DNA of 64,000 nt, taken from positions 1 to 64,000 of the forward strand of contig NZ_JABMCJ010000070.1 in assembly GCF_013359755.1 (NCBI RefSeq), in the 5' to 3' direction. Below, piece after piece: positions 42,952 through 51,504 of the stretch (position 1 is the stretch's first letter; each line of letters starts with the position of its first letter). The stretch is from Tardiphaga robiniae (lineage in GTDB: Bacteria > Pseudomonadota > Alphaproteobacteria > Rhizobiales > Xanthobacteraceae). The notes under the pieces were generated by a model. It was not told the DNA's origin. It ran no database searches and worked only from the letters and a program-made list of their open reading frames with translations. The position numbers and the translations under genes were made by a program.

Positions 42952-43252
42952 CCATCTCTACGTGGGCAGCCCACCTCGCCAAGATTGATGACTATGCAGC
43001 CCTTGCTCTCCCGCTCTGGTTGCGAAATCATGGGTCGGGGAAACAATCATGATGTGCCCGTCGATCGCGAGCGCCGTCAAGCAATTGCCGGCAGAGCGAC
43101 ACCACTGCCATGCCCGTGCGGCTTTTGAAAGATCATCGCAACGATGGTGCCTTCTGTACTTTGTGCATCTTAGGCACCCGCCGTATGCGTTGGACGACTC
43201 GGACGACCCGAAAACTGGAATTTCCAAGACATGGACCGGAAGGAATTGATGC
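42952..43252. other. Gap without a supported gene
   Basis: Short frames exist on the plus strand (for example 43049-43249), but none has a convincing ribosome site and protein-like composition together. A frame from about 42987 ends PLPCPCGF and may be a gene remnant. Nothing else is seen. Confidence 0.3.
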
Positions 43253-44074
43253 TTGCCTAGAAAAACCTTTGAGAGAGAAAAATGGGAAAAAGATGTCGGC
43301 CTTCGAGAACGAGAACTTGCGGTCAAAGAACGGGAGGCTTCGGCAAAGCAAGACGGTGCCAATGCTCAAACTAAGGAGGTCGCTATCAAAGCGGCCGAAT
43401 ACCGCCGATCGCGTTTCACCAATCCGCTCTCCCTTGCGATTATCGGCGCAACGATTGCCGCGATTGGAAGTAGTGCAGCAGCTTTTCTCACAGCTCGTAG
43501 TCAGTTAAAACTTGAACAATTTAAGGCCGACTCCGCGCTCATTCTCGAAGTTATAAAATCAAGCAAAGATGAAGAAGCGAAGAAGAACTTACAATTCCTC
43601 ATCGCTATCGGCGCGATTACCGATACAGAGCGCCGCAAAGAGCTAAGTTCATACTTGGATAGCGACGCGCCTGTGCCCGAGCTTTTGGACAGCAAGCCAT
43701 CGACCTATTCTGGAAAGCAGTTCGTCAAAGTGAAATGTACTATACCTCTGACAGCCGAGGTGCCGGCGGTACTGACACGATTAGATGGATGGTTGAAACG
43801 GGAAAACTCAGTCTCTGGTGCGGTGACAACCGACCTGCCCGACGGAGCGCTGATATCCTATAAGGTTCAACCAAAATCATTTTCAACAGAAGTATTATCG
43901 GTGACCCTTACGGTCAGAAAGATGGAATCTGCCGTAATCGTTGAAACCAACATCGCCTTGACCGGGCTTGCAGCCGCGTTCCCCGCTTTCGTTAGAGACG
44001 CAGTTATCCGTGAGCAGACGAGAGAACTGTCGGCCGTTACCGGCGGCAAAGTTCTTTGCGAGGCGGGCATCTAA
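43253..44074 (+). CDS. Coiled-coil, single-helix membrane protein, 273 residues
   Basis: The N-terminus is a charged coiled coil (REKWEKDVGLRERELAVKER), then one membrane helix (LAIIGATIAAIGSSAAAFLT) at about residues 60-80, then LKLEQFKADSALILEVIKSS, a stalk-like helix. The final 130 residues look like a soluble alpha-beta domain (VKVKCTIPLTAEVPAV and later VTLTVRKMESAVIVETNIAL). The start is TTG, with AAGGAA upstream. I recognise no family. The coil-helix-stalk plan with an effector-like end is seen in some membrane sensors, but that is only an analogy. Confidence 0.6.
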   Translation: MPRKTFEREKWEKDVGLRERELAVKEREASAKQDGANAQTKEVAIKAAEYRRSRFTNPLSLAIIGATIAAIGSSAAAFLTARSQLKLEQFKADSALILEVIKSSKDEEAKKNLQFLIAIGAITDTERRKELSSYLDSDAPVPELLDSKPSTYSGKQFVKVKCTIPLTAEVPAVLTRLDGWLKRENSVSGAVTTDLPDGALISYKVQPKSFSTEVLSVTLTVRKMESAVIVETNIALTGLAAAFPAFVRDAVIREQTRELSAVTGGKVLCEAGI

Positions 44075-44205
44075 CTATCCACCTGTAGGCAACTTGCGAA
44101 CACCTGCCCCGCGGAGCAAGCCGAAGGGCGCGCTGCACAAAAACGACGCCAGCGCAGTGCTGCGCTAAGGCAGCAAAACAATGCCGCCCGATAGTTCAAA
44201 CTTGT

Positions 44206-44385
44206 TTAACTCAGCGACCACACGCCTTTTTTAATATCGAACTTGATCGAGCCTTCGTCTCGCATCTTCAACAGGAGCGATTGACAGACCTCCTGATTGC
44301 CAATGTTCGCGCGTTTCATGATGTCGAATATCTTCATCGACTTCTCGCCCAAAGCAGTCAGAATTTTTTCTCGGTCATTCAGCAT
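44206..44385 (-). CDS. Small winged-helix-like protein, 59 residues
   Basis: A strong ribosome site (AAGGAG, 6 bases before ATG 44385) leads a 59-residue frame: MLNDREKILTALGEKSMKIF then DIMKRANIGNQEVCQSLLLK, ending GSIKFDIKKGVWSLS. The helix-turn-helix followed by a beta wing is typical of small winged-helix regulators. It is just under 60 codons and on the opposite strand from its neighbours. It may be a transcription factor. Confidence 0.6.
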   Translation of the reverse strand: MLNDREKILTALGEKSMKIFDIMKRANIGNQEVCQSLLLKMRDEGSIKFDIKKGVWSLS

Positions 44386-44625
44386 ATAGGCTCCTTCACC
44401 AACGGATCCCGCGGGACAATAGCAGCGCAGCTCGCTGGTGTCTCATATTGACGAGATGCCCACTCTCCTGGCAGCGGCTAAGCTGCCAGAACGGAGATTC
44501 GCCGATGTGCGCTAAGGCAGCACCCGCGCTGATAGTTCTGCTCTCGTAATGCTGTGGAAACATGACTACATGTTCGACACCGGCTCGACGACCCGCGGCG
44601 ACACCGTTTCCGAAGGGTTGTGGTC

Positions 44626-44934
44626 ATGATCCCCGGGTCATCTGCGCATACACAGGTCCTCGCCGCGCTGCTCGAGGCACGCATCGCATTCAGGAGGCAA
44701 TGGGTGCTGAACAACTGCTACAGGAAGCCCTAGCTTCGTGCCCATCATATCTCGTGGGAGCTAGAGTACGACGACGAGTATAACTTCGCGCATATGGGCG
44801 CCGAGTTCGTTGAAGCCGATTGGGGCCTGCCGAAGCAGAAACCACTGAAGGTAGCGAAGCCAGCCAAGTCCAAGGCGAGGATGCCACGGCCGTCATTGCG
44901 CGCGTCGTCCAAACTGCTGCAGGCGGCGGAATGA
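44626..44934 (+). pseudogene. ORF interrupted by an in-frame TAG
   Basis: The frame from ATG 44626 runs MIPGSSAHTQVLAALLEARI to a TAG at 44731, then stays open with a protein-like, acidic stretch (ISWELEYDDEYNFAHMGAEF) and a basic Lys/Pro/Ser tail to TGA 44932. The second part has no good start of its own before an internal ATG. Either a nonsense-mutated gene or two unrelated small frames; I favour decay. Confidence 0.35.
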
Positions 44935-45075
44935 CCGACGCCCCCGTCCATCGGGAAAGGCCTTCGATTGTTAAAAGTCCCCGGCCGCCTATTGACCGAC
45001 CACTAGAGTGCATGCCGGCGCAGCCACCAAACCTAGCGGCTGTCCGTCAGACCGACTCCGCCCTATCCTGCCACC

Positions 45076-45330
45076 ATGGGCACCAAGTCACGCGATACAG
45101 TGTACGGGAGCGCGATCCGCATATCTGCGGAGAAGGCAGCCAAGGCGCGCCGCGACGCTGACGCCCCTGCCTGCGCTGCGTGGAACTACCGCATGCTCGG
45201 CTACAAGGGCCCGGCCCAGCCCTCTCCCATGCTCGGCGACGCCCTCAATGCAAGGCTTCCGGTATCTCGAGGTTTGGGCATTCATAAGGACGCGAGTGGA
45301 TGCGTTCTCTTGCGCTCACCTCCAGGGTGA
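45076..45330 (+). pseudogene. Frameshifted remnant of a small bradyrhizobial protein
   Basis: ATG 45076 begins MGTKSRDTVYGSAIRISAEK and continues to ...MLGDALNA at about 45252. There the frame should go on with GFRYLEV, but those residues are encoded in the next frame, so a frameshift has occurred, and the following sequence is unlike the family. I recall full-length relatives in bradyrhizobia with a downstream CxxC zinc-like part, missing here. The remnant is truncated and non-functional. Confidence 0.5.
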
Positions 45331-45362
45331 GATTGGATAGTCTGGCTTGGGAAGGAAGGTGC

Positions 45363-46484
45363 ATGGAGCGCCGGCAGTTTTACTCCAGTCTTGAAGTTGC
45401 ACGGGGTGTTGCGGCGCTAATGGTCGCGCTCTTCCATGTTGGCCAACTGACTTATCTCTCTGAAGGAATAGCAAAGCCTCTTATCCCGAGAATCCAGGAG
45501 CCATTCACCTGGTCGGCACAGATAGCACGAATTTTGGGAAACGGCCCTGGAGCCGTGATTTTCTTCTTCGTTTTGAGCGGCTTTGTCCTGACGATGGTTC
45601 TTGAGAGGAGCCGAGCGTCAATCGCCGGCACCACTATCAGGTTTGTCACAGCACGCGTTTTCCGTATTTTCCCCGCCGTGTGGTGCACACTTGGCGTGTT
45701 CTACTTCTTCTTTGGTGTCTTCGGCCGCAGTATCGCACCGCCAGTCGAATATGAGCCCTCCAAGCTGCTGCTAAACGCCCTCCTGATCATAAAAAGTATC
45801 GACGGGGTAATGTGGTCTATGCAGCTCGAATTGGCCGCAGTGCCCCTTTTGCTTGCTGTGTACTTTGGCTGGAGGAGGTATGGCTTCAGAGTGATATTCT
45901 GGACGTATGTCGTATTGCTGGGCCTATCGTTTTTCGGCTGGTGGAGTCATCTCGTGGGAGACCCAGGCCAATTCGGCCAGATCTATGCGTTTCTGGCGGG
46001 AATGACGGTGTTTCTGTATGGCCGCAAGTATGTTGTCGCGCTCAAACGCCCGTGGATTTTGACGGCCGTAGCCATCTTTGCTTTTTTGGTTACGCGACAC
46101 ATCGTCGGTTGGAGTTCTTCTTTCACTTATTTCTTCGAAGCGACATTCGCTTCTTCGATCGTCGCGCTGCTTGCCTTCGGTACCAGGCCGCCAGAAAATG
46201 CCATCTGGTTTCGTGCGCTTCAGTTTGTTGGGCGCGTTTCGTTTAGCTTCTACCTTTTGCATCCTTTGGCTCAGACATTTTCGAGGGAGATTACGCCGTT
46301 AACGACCATAGCCGTTCAGGCGGGCATATCATCCCTGGTACTAGCTTACGCGCTGTTATTAGTATCAACAGCGGCTGTTCTACCCTTGGCTTGGCTTCAG
46401 TATCGTTTGGTTGAAGTGCCAATGATCGCTGCAGGCAAGGGACTTTTTGTGTCAAAGCAGCAGCCTTCCGAAGCAGTGGCCTAA
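45363..46484 (+). CDS. Acyltransferase 3 family membrane protein
   Basis: A 373-residue, about ten-helix protein. It opens QFYSSLEVARGVAALMVALF with a following HVGQL (the conserved histidine), then IFFFVLSGFVLTMVLERSR and ARVFRIFPAVWCTLG, all typical of the acyltransferase-3 (OafA) family, and RVSFSFYLLHPLAQTF near the end. It likely acetylates a surface glycan. Start 45363 has GGAAGGAAGG upstream. As it is in the island, it could change phage receptors; that is inference. Confidence 0.85.
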   Translation: MERRQFYSSLEVARGVAALMVALFHVGQLTYLSEGIAKPLIPRIQEPFTWSAQIARILGNGPGAVIFFFVLSGFVLTMVLERSRASIAGTTIRFVTARVFRIFPAVWCTLGVFYFFFGVFGRSIAPPVEYEPSKLLLNALLIIKSIDGVMWSMQLELAAVPLLLAVYFGWRRYGFRVIFWTYVVLLGLSFFGWWSHLVGDPGQFGQIYAFLAGMTVFLYGRKYVVALKRPWILTAVAIFAFLVTRHIVGWSSSFTYFFEATFASSIVALLAFGTRPPENAIWFRALQFVGRVSFSFYLLHPLAQTFSREITPLTTIAVQAGISSLVLAYALLLVSTAAVLPLAWLQYRLVEVPMIAAGKGLFVSKQQPSEAVA

Positions 46485-46710
46485 AGAGAAACGCATCGAA
46501 GCTACGTATCGAACCGCGGTGCACTCTAGGATCGGCGCGGTGCCGGAACAGGCGCGACGTCAACCTGGCTGAACTCCCGCATGTCGACACCACTTGCATC
46601 CACCATCTCGCAACCCGTCTGCGTTGCCAGCGCAGAGCGAAAGGCGGAAAGCGGCCGTTAGCAACATTGCTCCAAATGGCGGCCCGGCGGCGGCACTCCG
46701 CAGAGGGGCC

Positions 46711-47161
46711 ATGATGCCCGAACTCACCCGCCATCGTACCAATGCCTCGCTAGAGACATGGACAATCCGGTGCGGCGACGTAGACGTCGGCACCATCGCT
46801 CAGCAAGACTGGGATCCGAACCCCGAACGGTCGCAAATCTGGAAATGGTCCTGCGGCTTCTATCCGCTCCCATCGAGACAAATGCTTCCGGGGTGACGCA
46901 CCGGACTTCGAGACAGACCGCCCCTACGCCGACCCTGTCAAAGCAGCCGAGAGACTGCTTGAGATCGCCAGGACGCTGTGGGTCGACAAGGGCCGCATGC
47001 CCGTCGGCGAGTGGAACAGTACCTTCCTGAAAGGCGGGGCCGGCAGCGTCGAAGAGTACATCCTTGGACGAGACAAGCTGATCGCCGACGGAATCATCCA
47101 GATCCACGAATGCGGCGGGTTCATTATGTGGAAGAACGGAACGCGGGAGGGCGAACATTAG
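46711..47161 (+). pseudogene. Frame-shifted composite of two small hypothetical genes
   Basis: The first 61 codons (46711-46896) read MMPELTRHRTNASLETWTIR and WKWSCGFYPLPS, the start of a rhizobial hypothetical family. After that the protein-like frame is shifted by one: APDFETDRPYADPVKAAERL...EYILGRDKLIADGIIQIHEC, ending at 47161. The RPYADPxKAAxRL motif is the start of a different small family I associate with bradyrhizobia. So two genes have been joined by deletion and the first is truncated. No start codon with a ribosome site precedes the second part. Confidence 0.45.
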
Positions 47162-47197
47162 GCACAGACCTGCCACAGGACGCCTAGTTCATTTCGT

Positions 47198-47323
47198 TTA
47201 TTCGCGCTGCGCTTCGAAGGCCGGGTCGGGCGGCGCGCGAGTGCCAGCGTCATGTAAAATTAGCACCCCGCCGAGAAGCAACAGCAAGAATACTGCGCCA
47301 ACAATGTATGGCCTATAAAGCAT
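47198..47323 (-). CDS. Small single-helix membrane peptide, 41 residues
   Basis: ATG 47323 starts MLYRPYIVGAVFLLLLLGGV: one membrane helix followed by an acidic/proline tail. A longer frame to 47482 is Arg-rich and less plausible. The ribosome site is weak (AGAAGTGAAG). Function unknown. Confidence 0.4.
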   Translation of the reverse strand: MLYRPYIVGAVFLLLLLGGVLILHDAGTRAPPDPAFEAQRE

Positions 47324-47551
47324 CGCTTCACTTCTTCTGGCGACGCACATTCTTGAACTTCTTTGCGGCGACCGGCTGACTTCTTCTTCCAGCGCCCTTG
47401 CGGCGCATTGTCGCCGGCCTCCGTCTCCCCTCACCGCCTTACCGCGCAATATACGCCGGACGGCGAGCTCCCGGGAACCCAACCAATACCTTGAGAGTTT
47501 TAACGATACTCCGTGCCCTGCCGCGCGACGGCTCTAGTACGAGTACCGGCC

Positions 47552-47752
47552 ATGCCACGCACCCGAACCCTACCCTGTCCAAATTGCGGAGCCGCCACTT
47601 ATTGGATCAGATGCTCCCTCCCCGAAAACGGCTTCGTTGCGCATTCCTACGAGTGTCCAAAGTGCAGCTTCATCCACGCCGCTGTTGAGCCGGATCCAGT
47701 GATCCAAGCAAAGGGCTGGTTGAAGGGCGAACTGCGACCGCCGGAGAACTAG
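47552..47752 (+). CDS. Small zinc-ribbon protein, 66 residues
   Basis: CPNCGAATYWIRC near the start and YECPKCSFIHAAVE form two zinc knuckles 28 residues apart, then a basic tail. The ATG at 47552 is the first in-frame start at the conserved end. It lies 2 bases before the next gene, so both are probably one transcript. No activity can be named. Confidence 0.55.
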   Translation: MPRTRTLPCPNCGAATYWIRCSLPENGFVAHSYECPKCSFIHAAVEPDPVIQAKGWLKGELRPPEN

Positions 47753-47754
47753 CC

Positions 47755-48021
47755 GTGGTCAGGCGCCTGCTTGCGAAACGATGGGACACAGAAGACGTCG
47801 CCAAGCTGAAGGAGCTGGCCGACAATGGAGCGTCGGCTCTGCGAGCGGCAGCCGCGCTCGGCCGGCCCATTACATCGGTAAGAAGGAAAGCGCTCGATCT
47901 GGGTATTCCGCTTGCCGGCGCCCGCAAGGTAAGGGCGGACCTGCGAGCCAAGGGCGCTATCAAGGACCAACGAGTGAGGCATGGGCGCTCGACCGGAACC
48001 AATTCACCGCAGGGCGCTTGA
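47755..48021 (+). CDS. Small HTH protein, 88 residues
   Basis: A GTG start two bases after the preceding stop. It has RRLLAKRWDTEDVAKLKELA and then ALRAAAALGRPITSVRRKAL: a SANT/GcrA-like helix-turn-helix for DNA binding, as in small bradyrhizobial regulators. The C-terminus is basic (RAKGAIKDQRVRHGRS). Likely a nucleoid-associated or regulatory protein. Confidence 0.58.
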   Translation: MVRRLLAKRWDTEDVAKLKELADNGASALRAAAALGRPITSVRRKALDLGIPLAGARKVRADLRAKGAIKDQRVRHGRSTGTNSPQGA

Positions 48022-48049
48022 ATCCGCCGTTCAGTTGCGGAGTTGCGTT

Positions 48050-48343
48050 GTGTCCTGGTCGACCCGGTTTCCAGATCCAATTGCCCTGCCTGCCGGCGGT
48101 AAGCTGGCCACCCTGCAGGATGCCGGCGAATATATCACCCGCCTGCCAAAGCAGACGCACGACACCGCGCCATGGCAGAACGCGATGCACGTCTTGATCC
48201 AAGCCGCCGAGTACGACGGGCCTATCGAGTTCGCCCGCCTCGGCATGCTGCAAGCGCTCTTTCCCAAAGGCACTCCGGTGTACCACGCGGTCGACAAGGA
48301 CCCGAAGTGGCGCAACCGGCCCAAGCTTGTGAGGGATCGGTGA
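48050..48343 (+). CDS. Conserved small protein, 97 residues
   Basis: GTG at 48050 starts SWSTRFPDPIALPAGGKLAT and LQDAGEYITRLPK, a plan that I know from many bradyrhizobial small proteins of unknown function (usual length about 95). It ends RNRPKLVRDR. Mixed alpha-beta, no signal or membrane segment. It overlaps the next gene by 4 bases. Confidence 0.7.
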   Translation: MSWSTRFPDPIALPAGGKLATLQDAGEYITRLPKQTHDTAPWQNAMHVLIQAAEYDGPIEFARLGMLQALFPKGTPVYHAVDKDPKWRNRPKLVRDR

Positions 48344-48459
48344 GAGATGAAGTCGGACCGTTTCAAGTTTGGAGATTTTTGCTCGCTCTTGCAGTGACGG
48401 CCGCCGTCATCGGCGCTGCCTACCTCGCCATCGCTTTCATGATCGGATTCATGAAATGA
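48340..48459 (+). CDS. Small membrane peptide, 39 residues, coupled
   Basis: GTG 48340 overlaps the stop of the preceding gene (GTGA). The peptide has a polar start then FLLALAVTAAVIGAAYLAIA, a membrane helix. The overlap makes co-translation likely; the pair (soluble 97-mer plus membrane 39-mer) may work together. Confidence 0.5.
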   Translation: MRDEVGPFQVWRFLLALAVTAAVIGAAYLAIAFMIGFMK

Positions 48460-48600
48460 GGTACCGCGCACCCACTCTACGTCGATTCAGTTACTCTCAC
48501 TGTGTGAGAAAGTGTTGTGAAAGCGCAACGGCTCACCTTGTTCCGTGCGTTGGAACACAAACGACCCTTATTAGATCAAGATCGATGTGTTTGGCTCGTG

Positions 48601-48683
48601 CTACCGGAGGAGGGACGATTTTTAGTACCAGTCAATTTTGAGTAGTTCCGGTAGCCGCCGTGCGAGAATGCCGGCGGTTTTTT
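48601..48683 (+). ncRNA. Structured repeated element, copy 2 (candidate sRNA or attenuator)
   Basis: An ungapped 83-base copy of 40364-40446. The CTACCGGA/TCCGGTAG stem and the CCGCCG...CGGCGG-T6 terminator are unchanged; the C/T change at element position 61 falls in a bulge and the A/G change at 66 in the loop. A GGAGGGA stretch lies inside the first loop. It follows a 140-base gap with no gene and ends before small frames at 48758 and 48878, so it may be a free RNA or a leader that stops transcription. Confidence 0.6.
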
Positions 48684-48757
48684 CTTGGCAGATAATGCTT
48701 GCGTTCGCCGAACTAAACTACGCAAACTCCAACTTTCGCTTACCCAAGAGTTTTTTT

Positions 48758-48847
48758 ATGAAGAGCATCATTGTTAGCGTACTCACTCTTGTAATTATTT
48801 CGGCCTCCGCATCAACGATGCAAGAACGTCTCGAACCGCGCAAATAA
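48758..48847 (+). CDS. Possible tiny secreted peptide, 29 residues
   Basis: ATG 48758 starts MKSIIVSVLTLVIISASAST, a signal-peptide-like helix, then a short charged tail. There is no clear ribosome site (T-rich before the ATG). Low confidence; listed because it follows the repeated RNA element. Confidence 0.3.
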   Translation: MKSIIVSVLTLVIISASASTMQERLEPRK

Positions 48848-48877
48848 CCACGAGATGGTGGATCGGTTAGTCGCGCT

Positions 48878-49141
48878 GTGCCGAAGACGTCGATGACGAA
48901 GAGCCAACGAGAAGCGATCGCAGCGGCTGCTCGACTGAGAGCGATATCTCGAAGGTGCAAAGAGTTTGCGAGATTCGTCGGGTATCGATCAGTGTCCGAT
49001 CGGCTAAATGCACTGGCGATGAAATACCAAGAACAAGCTCGGAGAGTCGAGGAACGCGCCGGACTGCGCTCAAATGGAGGTGATCCTGACGACCGGCCTT
49101 CGTTTAGTTTGCGGGGAAGGCGCCGTCGTCGCCCTGAATGA
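48878..49141 (+). CDS. Hypothetical basic protein, 87 residues
   Basis: GTG 48878 or ATG 48893. The middle is helical and charged (REAIAAAARLRAISRRCKEF, then LNALAMKYQEQARRVEERAG) and the end is an Arg stretch. It could be a small nucleic-acid-binding protein. It overlaps the tail of the convergent gene at 49104. Confidence 0.45.
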   Translation: MPKTSMTKSQREAIAAAARLRAISRRCKEFARFVGYRSVSDRLNALAMKYQEQARRVEERAGLRSNGGDPDDRPSFSLRGRRRRRPE

Positions 49142-49295
49142 CCGTCGACTGGCCTTCTGCGATCGGCCACCGTCTATTCAAGAACTCTCGCACCTCTTCC
49201 CGGACCACTTCCGTACCGGAGTAGTAACCAAGGCAGAGGCCCGCATATCCGCCGATCAGAAAACAAGCGAGGCAAGCCGTTAATGTTATCCACAT
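49104..49295 (-). CDS. Small membrane protein, 63 residues
   Basis: ATG 49295 follows GGAGG. It starts MWITLTACLACFLIGGYAGL, a membrane helix with two cysteines (possibly a lipobox-free signal anchor), then a charged helix (VREEVREFLNRRWPIAEG). Convergent overlap with the preceding gene. No family known. Confidence 0.45.
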   Translation of the reverse strand: MWITLTACLACFLIGGYAGLCLGYYSGTEVVREEVREFLNRRWPIAEGQSTVIQGDDGAFPAN

Positions 49296-49581
49296 CGCAG
49301 GGCCTCCATGCTTCACGGAGCTTAGCTCTTCGCCGCATGTACACGAGCTTCGACGTCGAAACGGTCCCTGCCCGCAACCGGCGACGTCAATGATAACCGG
49401 ATGCCTGTCTCGAGTCGCTTAGTTTCTCGCTGGCTGAGAATCGCTCCGTAAACAAGACCGGGTCATCCCGATCGCTCTCTCGGGCCTCGTGGGCTGCTGG
49501 ACGGTGACGCACGCGATACCACCCATGCCGATTGCGTTGGCTATCGCGAGAACCTGTTCCTAGGTGCCGCGCGGCATGAGC

Positions 49582-49935
49582 CTATGGCTTCAAAGCCCGA
49601 GCACGGTTTTGCTTTAATGCCGTGACTGCTGCATCCAGCCTTTTACGAGAGTTTCCGATCTCGCGAAGTAGTTGGCTCGCCTCTTCTAGCGTGAGACCAT
49701 GTTTGAAGGCCAAGAAGTCGACGGTGTATCCGGAGTCAGAGGCGATCTCCGCAATCTCGTCGCGGGCTAAAGCTACGGGTTTGGAGCGCAATCGACTAGC
49801 AAACCGCGCTGCGTCCGCTTGCCGACCAAAAGATCCAGCCATTAATTTAGTTTTACCCGTCGGCCAACGGGCTTCGATCGCGAACCGATCGTCAGCCAGT
49901 CGGCGAATTGAGTATTCAGGATCCCCAACACCCAT
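49582..49935 (-). CDS. Hypothetical protein, 117 residues
   Basis: Soluble and well-formed: YSIRRLADDRFAIEARWPTG at the start, then SKPVALARDEIAEIASDSGY and a C-terminal helix LTLEEASQLLREIGNSRKRL. The middle could be a small DNA-binding helix pair. ATG 49935 is the natural start. No name can be given. Confidence 0.55.
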   Translation of the reverse strand: MGVGDPEYSIRRLADDRFAIEARWPTGKTKLMAGSFGRQADAARFASRLRSKPVALARDEIAEIASDSGYTVDFLAFKHGLTLEEASQLLREIGNSRKRLDAAVTALKQNRARALKP

Positions 49936-50340
49936 GCACGCCCGCCCCAGTTCACCGTGAGCGCAATTTTAAGCCACGTCGTCCGACCGGGAGTCGACCT
50001 TGCAGATGGCTAATTCCGACTGGCTACCGGTACAGGAAAACCCTCCAACGTTCTGTGACATACTTCACACATCGACGCGCTATTTGACCTTCACCGTGAA
50101 AAACTCGCCGAAGCCTTCCATAGCTGCGTCAGGCCAATGAACAAGCCGAACGCTGCCGCGCCGCCGATCCATAGAAACTTCCCGATGATGCCGGCGTTAA
50201 TCGAGTTGCTTGCCGAGGCCACGTTTGGTGCAATCAACTCGACAAGGCTGCTGTGTAAGGCAAAAGCACTGCACTGCCTTCGTTGTTTGAAATACGGTGA
50301 TGAGGGGAAGCTTCCGTCCCTTCGCAGCCCCGAACTAGGC
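49936..50340. other. Gap with only weak candidate frames
   Basis: A plus-strand frame (50137-50367, 76 codons) and a minus-strand frame ending at about 50096 with a membrane helix (IIGKFLWIGGAAAFGLFIGL) are both possible, but neither has a convincing start. I see no hairpin or repeat here. Confidence 0.3.
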
Positions 50341-50487
50341 TCAGAGGGATTCGTAGAGGGACCGTAGGCTCACCGAAGCTACCGCTGCCAACATGACGGC
50401 CAGCGCTGCCGCTAGTTCCACCTCTTGTCTGGTCGTGCGTGTCTGTCCACCATTGACCGATTCTGCTCTGCATATCTTACCCTGCAA
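50341..50487 (-). CDS. Possible small membrane protein, 48 residues
   Basis: A TTG-started frame on the minus strand ending in VELAAALAVMLAAVASVSLR then SLYESL: a membrane helix. The N-terminus is polar. No strong ribosome site was found, so the call is tentative. Confidence 0.3.
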   Translation of the reverse strand: MQGKICRAESVNGGQTRTTRQEVELAAALAVMLAAVASVSLRSLYESL

Positions 50488-50505
50488 TACGCTCTTGATG
50501 TGTGA

Positions 50506-50619
50506 ATGCGCATCCGCTTCGCTTACGGCATGCGCGTGCTTTCACTGACGATTGCGGCGATAACGGCTGTGGCGCTAATTGCGACAGCAGCATTTCTGCT
50601 GTCCGTAGCGTGGCTCTAA
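50506..50619 (+). CDS. Possible small membrane protein, 37 residues
   Basis: ATG 50506 (or 50530) starts a peptide with LTIAAITAVALIATAAFLLS, one membrane helix, ending WL. It is close to and divergent from the 48-residue frame. Tentative, since short hydrophobic frames occur by chance in GC-rich DNA. Confidence 0.35.
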   Translation: MRIRFAYGMRVLSLTIAAITAVALIATAAFLLSVAWL

Positions 50620-50632
50620 AGGCCTAACCGGC

Positions 50633-50923
50633 ATGCCGACCAGGGAATTCACCTTGTGGCCTCTAGCGTGCGCTGTCGTCTGCGCGTCGGACAGCATCTT
50701 CCAAGGTCGATGCGCATCGCCCGATGAAGTCCGGCGATACTGCTACGCTTGCGAACTAATTTTGCTCAGAGGCGACGCTATAGCCGACGGCGCCTTGGAA
50801 ATGCCGATCCAGTTTTTCTCGACGCTTGAGCAAAACCTGCACGGCCTTGCGGCCACCAAGATTGCACGGGACCTCGACAGAGAGACCGATGGCCGACGCC
50901 TCAAACGCGACGGAAGGCAATAG
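50633..50923 (+). CDS. Hypothetical protein, 96 residues
   Basis: The protein has four cysteines (CAVVCAS, CYACEL) and a balanced composition (LEMPIQFFSTLEQNLHGLAA). Possibly metal-binding. It overlaps the end of the minus-strand gene by 23 bases. No domain recognised; moderate doubt that it is real. Confidence 0.4.
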   Translation: MPTREFTLWPLACAVVCASDSIFQGRCASPDEVRRYCYACELILLRGDAIADGALEMPIQFFSTLEQNLHGLAATKIARDLDRETDGRRLKRDGRQ

Positions 50924-51257
50924 CGCGCGCAACAGACCTCGGACGGGTCCTTATCGCACCACCATCATTCCCACTGTGTACTATCCATTCGCCGTTCGAT
51001 GCCTGCCCCGTAATGATGCCAACGTGATGCGGCCATACGACGACCACCCCGATGCCTGGGCCTCCGGCATTCATACCCGTTCGAGCCCACTCTCGAGCTA
51101 GCGCAAGACGTCGATCAGATTGCCCAAGATACTTGCTGAGATACGTTCCGCACCACGCTCGGGCTCTATATTGATTTCCCTTTCGGGCTTCAGCTGAGGA
51201 AGCAATGAAAATAATGGCGCAAGCCAACAATGCTACTCTCGACATACTCAACTCCAT
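50901..51257 (-). CDS. Secreted CHAP/NlpC-like hypothetical protein, 118 residues
   Basis: A signal peptide (VALLACAIIFIASSAEA) is followed by ARAWCGTYLSKYLG, GPGIGVVVVWPHHVGIITG and SGNDGGAIRTRPRSVARAIA. A cysteine near the start, a histidine in a VVVWPHHVG strand and a later asparagine resemble the Cys-His-Asn core of papain-like peptidoglycan hydrolases (CHAP/NlpC-P60), but shorter than usual. Similar secreted proteins occur in bradyrhizobia (from memory). Confidence 0.65.
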   Translation of the reverse strand: MELSMSRVALLACAIIFIASSAEARKGNQYRARAWCGTYLSKYLGQSDRRLALAREWARTGMNAGGPGIGVVVVWPHHVGIITGQASNGEWIVHSGNDGGAIRTRPRSVARAIAFRRV

Positions 51258-51504
51258 AGAAATGGACGACTGCTGACAAAAGCCGTCTGCAAACCTACGG
51301 TGCGAACTTCAGTTCCTTCTTTCCCGCGCCAATTGATACAAACGGTGCCCAAGGAAAGACGGGCGGTAACCAGACACATTTAGTATCGAGCTTGAATGCG
51401 CATTCGTGCAATCGACTTCAACCAGGCCGGCCTGTTCGGTGGCATCGCCGGCTGCGGTATGATCGGCCAGACCTTCCGGCCTAGCGCGTGGCGATACCTG
51501 TCTT

